Source: an uncultured Ruminococcus sp.
GTDB lineage: Bacteria; Bacillota; Clostridia; Oscillospirales; Acutalibacteraceae
Assembly: GCA_900554995.1 (NCBI GenBank)
Contig: USJJ01000057.1
Location: 1-7,278, forward strand
Direction: 5' to 3'
DNA length: 7,278 nt
This document shows, piece after piece, positions 1-5,501 of the stretch. Numbering within the stretch: the first letter of the stretch is position 1; every line of letters begins with the position of its first letter. Both the position numbers and the translations under genes were made by a program. Below the pieces are notes generated by a model. That model ran no database searches and was not told the DNA's origin. It saw nothing but the letters and a program-made list of their open reading frames with translations.

Positions 1-1
1 C

Positions 2-466
2 GATGTTCCGTCAAGATCGTGGAACACCGCCTGCACAAGAATCGCATCCTGGGCAAAGCTCACCGAAAACGAGAGCGGAAAGACTTTTGTAGCAATGAAT
101 ACGCATCTTGATCACAGGAGCGAAGAGGCAAGAAGGAACGGCGTAAGGCTCATCAATGAGTTCGCCGCAAAACTTGATTGCCCCGTTGTAATCACAGGGG
201 ATTTCAACATCTCCGAGGGTACGGATTGCTACGTTGATATGGTCGAGGGCGGAATATTCAGGGACAGCAAGTTTGTTGCCGAAGAAACGGAGAATTATCC
301 GACATTTCACCCGTATTTTCACCATAATGAGCCTGAGGATGTAATTGATTTTATCTTCATCAGCGACGGATTTACGGCGAAAAGCTACCATGTTATTAAG
401 GATAAGCCGAACGGAGCGTTCCCGTCGGATCATTGCCCGATAATGTCGGAGATTTCAATCAAATAA
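2..466 (+). CDS. Endonuclease/exonuclease/phosphatase (EEP) family protein, C-terminal part
   Basis: This is a partial gene: the frame is open to the left edge, and the visible 154 residues end at TAA (464-466). The ATG at 95 is internal, because family-like sequence (SWNTACTRIASWAKL) continues upstream of it. EEP-fold motifs appear in the usual order: NTHLDH (98-115), GDFN in VVITGDFN (197-208), IDFIF with its Asp at 347-349, and SDHCPI with SDH at 425-433. These supply metal-binding and catalytic Asp, Asn and His residues of Mg-dependent phosphodiesterases and phosphatases such as exonuclease III, DNase I and sphingomyelinase-like enzymes. The N-terminal Asn and Glu motifs lie outside the window, as would any signal peptide, so substrate and location are unknown. 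The short loops and the NTHLDH/SDHCPI wording resemble the small hydrolases annotated simply as EEP family rather than exonuclease III. The gene converges on the carbamoyl phosphate operon and is not functionally linked to it by position. Family call sure, exact function not. Confidence 0.88.
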   Translation, partial: DVPSRSWNTACTRIASWAKLTENESGKTFVAMNTHLDHRSEEARRNGVRLINEFAAKLDCPVVITGDFNISEGTDCYVDMVEGGIFRDSKFVAEETENYPTFHPYFHHNEPEDVIDFIFISDGFTAKSYHVIKDKPNGAFPSDHCPIMSEISIK

Positions 467-476
467 TTAATCGGAG

Positions 477-508
477 CCGTGACGGAGTGATCTGTCACGG
501 TTTTTTTT
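477..508 (+). terminator. Intrinsic terminator of the EEP gene
   Basis: A perfect 7-bp stem, CCGTGAC (477-483) with GTCACGG (494-500), encloses a 10-base loop. It is followed at once by eight T residues (501-508). It begins 10 bases after the EEP stop codon, which is the expected place for a Rho-independent terminator on the plus strand. The stem sequence closely resembles the second hairpin of the repeat units just downstream (for example 651-669), so it may itself come from one of them. Confidence 0.9.
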
Positions 509-513
509 GAAGA

Positions 514-576
514 GCCTCATTGTTTCCTTTTAGATGAGGCGGCTCGCAGAGTCGGAGGAGATAAAGATAAACAAAG
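514..576 (+). repeat. Solo repeat unit U1, GATAAAGATAA tail type
   Basis: Hairpin 1 is GCCTCAT (514-520) pairing with ATGAGGC (534-540). Hairpin 2 is GGCTC (541-545) with GAGTC (549-553), including one G-T pair. The tail GGAGGAGATAAAGATAAAC follows from 554. The order hairpin, hairpin, tail matches the other units, and the tail is nearly the same as in the unit at 943-1004 and, inverted, at 829-846. No clear facing partner is seen, so this may be a half element or a decayed pair. A separate CACGG/CCGTG pairing at 587-609 lies just downstream. Confidence 0.6.
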
Positions 577-630
577 CAGAGACTTACACGGTGCCCACAT
601 CGTGCCGTGAAGTCCTTAGGAACTGTAATG

Positions 631-743
631 GGCTCCCTTTTAGGGGAGCTGTCACGGCTTGTCCGTGACTGAGGGGTTTGTTAAAAGTTTGTTGAAACAT
701 CATTTAACCCCTCCGTTATGGCAGCTCCCCCAAAGGGGCGTCT
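631..743. repeat. Palindrome-like repeat element A (units U2 and U3, tail to tail)
   Basis: The left unit has GCTCCC (632-637)/GGGAGC (644-649), then a perfect 7-bp hairpin GTCACGG (651-657)/CCGTGAC (663-669), then tail TGAGGGGTT (670-678). The right unit is inverted: AACCCCTC (706-713), a short degenerate middle, then GCTCCCCC...GGGG (723-738). The tails form an 8-bp inverted repeat, 671-678 with 706-713, around a 27-base A/T-rich spacer. Just outside the right end is TTTCTGCTGACTTT (752-765), a flank seen again beside the elements ending at 889 and 1360. The layout is MITE-like, but no transposase is present. Confidence 0.72.
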
Positions 744-769
744 ATGTAAAATTTCTGCTGACTTTCCTT

Positions 770-889
770 GCCTCCCTTGCAGGGGAGGTGTTGAGCGGAG
801 CGAAACGGAGGGGTTATTTTTTTAAAAGCATCTTTATCCCCTCCGTCACTCACGTGACACCTCCCCTTGATCTCAAATCAAGGGGAGGC
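770..889. repeat. Palindrome-like repeat element B (units U4 and U5, tail to tail)
   Basis: The left unit has CCTCCC (771-776)/GGGAGG (783-788), a poorly paired second segment (790-806), and tail GGAGGGGTT (807-815). The right unit is inverted: CCCCTCCGT (838-846), hairpin GTCAC (845-849)/GTGAC (854-858), then a perfect 12-bp hairpin CCTCCCCTTGAT (860-871)/ATCAAGGGGAGG (877-888). The facing tails ACGGAGGGG (805-813) and CCCCTCCGT (838-846) are a 9-bp perfect inverted repeat. The right unit carries the GGGGATAAAGATG tail when read on the minus strand. The outer right flank TTTGCTGATTT (900-910) matches the flank of element A. Confidence 0.75.
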
Positions 890-942
890 TTGGTTGGTCT
901 TTGCTGATTTAAAATGGAACAGCAGGATTTCCGTTTTTTTCA

Positions 943-1088
943 GCCTCCCCTTAAATGATTTAAGGGGAGGGGGACCGCTTGCGGTGGTGGGGATAAAGAT
1001 AAATAATTTTAACTTTTAACAATTCTCATCAAACGCCTTACAAAACCCCTCAGTCGGCTTCGCCGACAGCTCCCCTAAAGGGGCGCCT
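943..1088. repeat. Palindrome-like repeat element C (units U6 and U7, tail to tail)
   Basis: The left unit has a 13-bp perfect stem CCTCCCCTTAAAT (944-956)/ATTTAAGGGGAGG (958-970), then ACCGC/GCGGT (974-985), then tail GGTGGGGATAAAGATAAAT (986-1004). The right unit is inverted: AAAACCCCTCA (1042-1052), hairpin GTCGGC (1053-1058)/GCCGAC (1062-1067) and CCCC-TAAA-GGGG (1072-1083). The two halves carry different tail types, so the pair is asymmetric. It may have formed by juxtaposition or recombination rather than as a single copied palindrome. Confidence 0.7.
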
Positions 1089-1160
1089 AAAAACCCTGCC
1101 AACACTGCGCTACCTCAGAGGAGCCCACGCTTAAGGTGAATTACGAGGCAAATATTTATA

Positions 1161-1360
1161 GCCTCCCTCTTGAGGGAGGTGGCACGACGGAGGAGTGACG
1201 GAAGGAGTTTAGGTCTGATAAAAAACCGACTCCCTCAGTCACGACCTTGTGTCGTGACTGATGAGGTGGCAAGTTTCATCATAATTTATTTAATAATATC
1301 AAACCGGACATTTTCCACCTCATCAGTCGCTTACGCGCCAGCTTCCCCTCAAGGGGAAGC
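1161..1360. repeat. Compound repeat element D (units U8, U9 and U10)
   Basis: The first unit has CCTCCCTC (1162-1169)/GAGGGAGG (1172-1179), then a degenerate middle and tail (1180-1212). Next is an 11-bp perfect hairpin, TCAGTCACGAC (1235-1245)/GTCGTGACTGA (1251-1261), with loop CTTGT, the same loop as in element A. It runs directly into a 14-bp perfect inverted repeat, GACTGATGAGGTGG (1256-1269) with 1315-1328, around a 45-base A/T-rich spacer. The far end is a short GTCGC/GCG segment and a hairpin GCTTCCCC (1341-1348)/GGGGAAGC (1353-1360). The outer flank TTTCTGCTGACTTT (1370-1383) repeats that of element A. This seems to be two elements sharing one central hairpin. Confidence 0.7.
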
Positions 1361-1393
1361 CTTGGTTCGTTTCTGCTGACTTTACAATATTGC

Positions 1394-1429
1394 AAAAAAG
1401 CACCCTCTCCCGAGTATGGGAGGGGGTGC
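1394..1429 (-). terminator. Intrinsic terminator of the argF-carA-carB operon
   Basis: Read on the minus strand, GCACCC-C-CTCCC pairs with GGGAG-A-GGGTGC (1418-1429 with 1400-1411). This is an 11-pair stem with one C/A mismatch and a 6-base loop, followed by six T residues (1399-1394). It begins 19 bases after the stop codon of the carB fusion. The classic G/C stem plus T-tract makes it the likely end of the operon transcript. Confidence 0.93.
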
Positions 1430-1448
1430 AAATGCTATGCAAATCTTC

Positions 1449-2291
1449 TTAATATTCGACTACACCCTCATAAACCTTTCGTGTGTCGCCGTTGACGAGA
1501 ATGGTTTCGTCCGTATAAGTGATAACAACATCGCCGCCGGACATCTTAACCGTTACGTCCTCGCCCTTCTTGCAAAGGCCCATCTCCGTTGCGACTACAA
1601 CAGCAGCGGCCGCCGATGTTCCGCAGCCGAGGCTCTCGCCGTTGACCGCTCTCTCATAGCAGCGGAGCTTGATTGTGTTTCTGTCAATCATTCGAGCGAT
1701 GCCGGTATTGATATACTCGGGAAGAATGCCCGAATTGCGGATCTTGTCGCCGAAAGAATTAAGATCAACACTGTCAACATTATCCATAAACACGATGCAA
1801 TGCGGATTACCGATAGTAACACAGCTGATATTGATAGATTCGCCGCCTATATTAACCGGCTGGTCGATTATCATGTATGTGTCGGTCTTCACCGGAATGC
1901 TTGCAGGATCAAAATCGGGCTTGCCGATATCGACCTGAGCCGATCTTACCTCGCCGTTGAACGAATACAGACGAACATTCTTTACGCCGCAGTTGGTTTC
2001 AATTTTCATTGCCGTTTTCGGCACAATTCCGTTATCATAGAGGAACTTTGCAGCACAGCGAATACTGTTCGCAGCCATAAGCGTCTGAGTTCCGTCGTCG
2101 TTATAAACAACCATTTTCGCATCGGCAATATCCGATTTTTCAACGAGAACAACGCCGTCGCCGCCGATTCCGTAATGACGGTCGGTGAAGTTGATAGTCA
2201 GCGACTCGGGTGACGGAATGTTCTTATTCATATTGTTGAAATAGATATCGTCGTTACCCGTCGCCTGCATCTTGGTAAAATTCAGGCGCAT
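1449..2291 (-). other. DapF-like domain of the carB fusion, first catalytic cysteine missing
   Basis: Residues 1071-1350 match diaminopimelate epimerase over its whole usual length of about 275-280 residues. Visible landmarks are FTKMQATGND (1075-1084), DRHYGIGGDG (1107-1116), YNDDG (1133-1137), GNPHC (1231-1235), PEYIN (1261-1265), YER (1282-1284) and GCGTS (1292-1296). In DapF, two cysteines act as acid and base to convert LL- to meso-diaminopimelate. The second is kept (C1293, codon 1623-1625). The first, normally in an M-C-G-N-G-x-R-C context, reads M-A-A-N-S-I-R-C, so alanine 1143 (GCT, 2073-2075) replaces it. Substrate-binding positions equivalent to N11, N64, N157, N190, E208 and R209 of Haemophilus DapF look retained (my alignment by eye). 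A normal epimerase is therefore unlikely; a ligand-binding, structural or altered-chemistry role is possible. The ATGs at 2304-2306 and 2289-2291 have no ribosome site, so separate translation is not supported. Confidence 0.85.
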
Positions 2292-5200
2292 ACGCTTCGA
2301 GCGCATATGATTGATATCGACAAGCTCTGTGTTGCGCTGAGTGAAGCGGCTTGAAAGAATATCGCAGAGCGCATTTGCCGTATCGAGAGATGTAAGGCAG
2401 CAGATTGAGAGCTGAACTGCACGGCGATGAATCTTGATGAAGTTTTCAATCGTCGATTTTGCCGTTGAGCCTGTGTAAACAATGTAATCAATCTTGCCTG
2501 TTTCGAGCATTTCGATAACGTGCTTGCCGTCGCTGAATTCCTCGATAATCTCGGCATTGATGCCTGCCGACTGAATGAGCTTACCCGTGTTCGGCGTTGA
2601 ATAAATCTTCAAGCCGACGTCGGCGAACTTCTTTGCAAGCGATATAACCTCCGGCTTGTCCTTATCGTGAACGCTGATAAGCACTCCGCCGTTGTATTTA
2701 TTGTCGTGATATGTGCTCTCATGGCCAACCTTGAAGCCTGCGGAAATAAGTCCTTTGAACAGTGCCTCATTGAGGGTTCTGCCGATTCCGAGAACCTCAC
2801 CCGTCGACTTCATCTCCGGACCAAGCTCGGAATTGACATCGTTGAGCTTCTCGAATGAGAATACGGGAACCTTGATCGCAACATACGGCGGGATCTTGTA
2901 AAGTCCCGTGCCGTAGCCAAGCTCAATGAGCTTTGTGCCGATCATAACCTTTGTTGCAAGCTCAACCATCGGGACGCCTGTAACCTTGCTGATGTAAGGA
3001 ATCGTTCTTGACGCACGGGGATTGACCTCGATAACGTAAAGCTCATTGCGATAGATGAGATATTGAATGTTGACAAGACCCTTTGTACCGAGCGAAAGCG
3101 CAAGTTTTGTTGAAATATCGACAATCTTGTCAATCATACTGTCGAGTATATTATAGGGCGGATAAACTGCGATTGAGTCGCCCGAGTGGACGCCTGCACG
3201 CTCAATATGCTCCATAATGCCGGGAATAAGAACATCCTTGCCGTCGGAGATAACGTCAACCTCAAGCTCCGTGCCCATCATATATTTGTCGACGAGAACG
3301 GGATTTTCAATCTTCTGAGAAAGAATGATATCCATGTAACGCTTAACATCAGTGTCGTTATATGCGATAGTCATGTTCTGACCGCCGATAACGTATGACG
3401 GACGGAGAAGAACGGGATATTCAAGCTCGTTTGCCGCTCTGATAGCGTCCTCGGTGTCCATAATCGTCTGACCCTTGGGTCTGCTGATGCCGAATTTTTC
3501 AAGCAATTCGTCAAAGCGCTCTCTGTCCTCGGCGATATCAATACCCTCAGCCGACGTGCCGAGAATCGGAATATTATTTTCATCGAGGAACTTTGTGAGC
3601 TTGATTGCCGTCTGACCGCCGAACGCAACAACAACTCCTACGGGCTTTTCAACCTTGATGATGTTCATTACGTCCTCGTCGTTGAGCGGTTCAAAATAAA
3701 GCCTGTCCGCCGTGTCGAAGTCGGTTGAAACCGTCTCGGGGTTATTATTTACGATGATGACCTCATAGCCGAGCTCCTTGAGAGTCCATACGCAATGAAC
3801 GGAGGAATAGTCAAATTCGATACCCTGACCGATACGGATGGGTCCCGAACCGAGAACGATGATTCGTTTCTTCTCCCCTCTTTCAATCTCTCTTGACTCG
3901 CAGTCGGTGTCATATGTCGAGTAGAAATACGGCGTTTCCGCCTTGAACTCGGCACCGCAGGTGTCAACCATCTTGTAAACGGCGTCAAGCGTCTTTTCGG
4001 GGAGCTTGCCTGCCATTTTGAGGATAGTCGAATCCTTGTAGCCGTATTTCTTGCCCTTTTCGTAGTAATCCTTGTCGAGCTTGCCGCTTTCGAGCATTTT
4101 TTCATAGTCGGCAAGATTCTTGAGCTTTCCGAGGAACCACTCGTCAATCATCGTGATTTCATGGATTTTCTCAATGCTTATGCCCTCTTTAAGAGCCTTG
4201 AACACGGTGAAAATTCGCAAATCGTCCTGTTCATGCAAGCGTTCGACAACGTCCATGTCATCGGGGAATTTATTATAGTTAAGTGTCTCAAGTGAAATTT
4301 CGGCGCCTCTGACAGCCTTCATAACCGCCATTTCAAAGCTCGGAGCGATCGACATAACCTCGCCCGTTGCCTTCATCTGAGTGCCGAGCTTGCGGCTTGC
4401 ACCGACGAATTTATCAAACGGCCACTTCGGGAACTTGACAACAACATAGTCAAGCGTAGGCTCAAAGCAGGCACAGGTTTTGCCCGTGATGTCGTTTCTG
4501 ATCTCATCAAGTGTATATCCGAGCGCAATTTTGGTTGTAACCTTTGCGATAGGATAGCCTGTCGCCTTTGAGGCAAGAGCCGACGAACGTGAAACTCTCG
4601 GGTTAACCTCGATAACGGAATATTCAAAGCTCTCGGGATTGAGTGCAAACTGACAGTTACAGCCGCCCTCGATGCCAAGCTCGGTGATAATATCGAGCGA
4701 GGCGGAACGCAGCATCTGATATTCCTTGTCCGAAAGCGTTACGGCAGGCGCGATAACTATACTGTCGCCCGTATGAACGCCGACCGGGTCAAAGTTTTCC
4801 ATTGAGCAGACAGCGATAACGTTGCCAACGCTGTCACGCATAACCTCAAACTCGATCTCCTTCCAGCCGCCGATAAAGCGCTCGACAAGGATTTGATTGA
4901 TCGGGGAAAGCTCCAGTCCGTTATATGCAATAACTCTTAATTCTTCTTCGTTGTAAACAACTCCGCCGCCGGCACCGCCGAGGGTAAATGCAGGGCGAAT
5001 GATTACGGGATATCCGATCTCCTGAGCAATTTCGGCCGCACGCTCAACGGTGTTTGCGATATCCGACGGAACAACAGGCTGACCGATTTTGAGCATCGTA
5101 TCTCTGAAAAGCTGTCTGTCCTCCGCCTTATCAATGGCTTCGGCATTGGTGCCGAGCAACTTAACGCCCATTTTTTCAAGATAGCCGTTCTGAGCAAGCT

Positions 5201-5501
5201 GCATAGCTATTGTAAGTCCCGTCTGTCCGCCGAGTCCGGCAAGAATAGAATCGGGATGTTCTTTTTCAATAATTCTTTTAACGGTCTCCTGCGTCAGCGG
5301 TTCAAGATAAATCTCGTCGGCGAGCGCATTATCCGTCATAATGGTTGCGGGGTTGGAGTTGACAAGCACAACGTCAAGACCCGCGTCCTTGAGAACGCGG
5401 CAGGCCTGTGCTCCGGCGTAGTCAAACTCAGCCGCCTGACCGATAACGATGGGACCGGAACCGATAACAAGTACCTTTTTTATGTCTTTATTCAGCGGCA
5501 T
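1449..5501 (-). CDS. carB: Carbamoyl phosphate synthase large subunit fused to a C-terminal DapF-like domain
   Basis: CarB makes carbamoyl phosphate from bicarbonate, two ATP and ammonia channelled from CarA. Both synthetase halves are complete: GSGPIVIGQ (14-22), GGQTGL (91-96), R129, RPAFTLGGAGGG (169-180) and EVNPRVSRSSALASKATGYP (298-317) in half 1; GSGPIRIGQG (551-560), GGQTA (628-632), RPSYVIGG (700-707) and EVNPRASRTIPY (825-836) in half 2. A helical oligomerisation region lies between them (about 400-545). An MGS-like allosteric domain follows at about 937-1055. Known CarB proteins end near residue 1070. This one continues in frame, with no stop, through a short linker (about 1056-1070) into a full-length DapF-like domain (about 1071-1350), for 1350 residues in all. 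The start is set by GGGAGG 8 bases before the ATG; it overlaps carA by 14 bases. CarB function is near certain; the role of the extra domain is unknown. Confidence 0.95.
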   Translation of the reverse strand: MPLNKDIKKVLVIGSGPIVIGQAAEFDYAGAQACRVLKDAGLDVVLVNSNPATIMTDNALADEIYLEPLTQETVKRIIEKEHPDSILAGLGGQTGLTIAMQLAQNGYLEKMGVKLLGTNAEAIDKAEDRQLFRDTMLKIGQPVVPSDIANTVERAAEIAQEIGYPVIIRPAFTLGGAGGGVVYNEEELRVIAYNGLELSPINQILVERFIGGWKEIEFEVMRDSVGNVIAVCSMENFDPVGVHTGDSIVIAPAVTLSDKEYQMLRSASLDIITELGIEGGCNCQFALNPESFEYSVIEVNPRVSRSSALASKATGYPIAKVTTKIALGYTLDEIRNDITGKTCACFEPTLDYVVVKFPKWPFDKFVGASRKLGTQMKATGEVMSIAPSFEMAVMKAVRGAEISLETLNYNKFPDDMDVVERLHEQDDLRIFTVFKALKEGISIEKIHEITMIDEWFLGKLKNLADYEKMLESGKLDKDYYEKGKKYGYKDSTILKMAGKLPEKTLDAVYKMVDTCGAEFKAETPYFYSTYDTDCESREIERGEKKRIIVLGSGPIRIGQGIEFDYSSVHCVWTLKELGYEVIIVNNNPETVSTDFDTADRLYFEPLNDEDVMNIIKVEKPVGVVVAFGGQTAIKLTKFLDENNIPILGTSAEGIDIAEDRERFDELLEKFGISRPKGQTIMDTEDAIRAANELEYPVLLRPSYVIGGQNMTIAYNDTDVKRYMDIILSQKIENPVLVDKYMMGTELEVDVISDGKDVLIPGIMEHIERAGVHSGDSIAVYPPYNILDSMIDKIVDISTKLALSLGTKGLVNIQYLIYRNELYVIEVNPRASRTIPYISKVTGVPMVELATKVMIGTKLIELGYGTGLYKIPPYVAIKVPVFSFEKLNDVNSELGPEMKSTGEVLGIGRTLNEALFKGLISAGFKVGHESTYHDNKYNGGVLISVHDKDKPEVISLAKKFADVGLKIYSTPNTGKLIQSAGINAEIIEEFSDGKHVIEMLETGKIDYIVYTGSTAKSTIENFIKIHRRAVQLSICCLTSLDTANALCDILSSRFTQRNTELVDINHMRSKRMRLNFTKMQATGNDDIYFNNMNKNIPSPESLTINFTDRHYGIGGDGVVLVEKSDIADAKMVVYNDDGTQTLMAANSIRCAAKFLYDNGIVPKTAMKIETNCGVKNVRLYSFNGEVRSAQVDIGKPDFDPASIPVKTDTYMIIDQPVNIGGESINISCVTIGNPHCIVFMDNVDSVDLNSFGDKIRNSGILPEYINTGIARMIDRNTIKLRCYERAVNGESLGCGTSAAAAVVVATEMGLCKKGEDVTVKMSGGDVVITYTDETILVNGDTRKVYEGVVEY

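Larger units (their letters stand above)
509..1393. other. Gene-free intergenic region packed with double-hairpin repeats
   Basis: This is about 885 bases between two convergent terminators. No open frame here has a plausible ribosome site plus recognisable protein content; the two longest frames simply translate the repeats. At least nine repeat units occur. In plus orientation each has hairpin 1 (a CCTCCC... or GCTCCC... stem), then hairpin 2 (often a GTCAC-type stem), then a G-rich tail (TGAGGGGTT, GGAGGGGATAAAGATAA or TGATGAGGTGG). Units face each other tail to tail, with short A/T-rich spacers. The pieces between elements (577-630, 890-942, 1089-1160) contain nothing I can name. A weak 8-bp hairpin at 912-936 running into a T-tract (934-940) lies between two elements, but no gene precedes it. 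Confidence 0.8.

Noticed and set aside
11..433. 140-codon minus-strand frame opposite the EEP gene
   Set aside because: It is antisense to a frame with four ordered EEP motifs and shows no family resemblance of its own.
659..907. 82-codon open frame on the plus strand
   Set aside because: It starts inside hairpin 2 of one repeat unit and runs through the next three. Its protein is just translated repeats, and no ribosome site is seen.
912..940. Possible extra plus-strand terminator (weak A/T-rich stem and T-tract)
   Set aside because: The 8-bp stem contains a G-T pair and five A-T pairs, has a 9-base loop, and no gene lies upstream of it. The T-tract is probably coincidental or part of a repeat flank.
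514..1360. Possible CRISPR array
   Set aside because: The repeats vary in sequence, alternate in orientation and lack regular spacers of constant length; no cas gene is present.
1170..1379. 69-codon open frame on the plus strand
   Set aside because: It lies wholly within repeat element D and its flank; the content is low-complexity repeat translation.
1416..2213. 265-codon open frame antisense to the DapF-like domain
   Set aside because: It is the opposite strand of a well-supported coding region, with no recognisable motif, and it spans the operon terminator.
1449..2306. Separate dapF gene starting at an internal ATG
   Set aside because: The frame is continuous with carB and neither candidate ATG has a ribosome site, so a fusion is the simpler reading.
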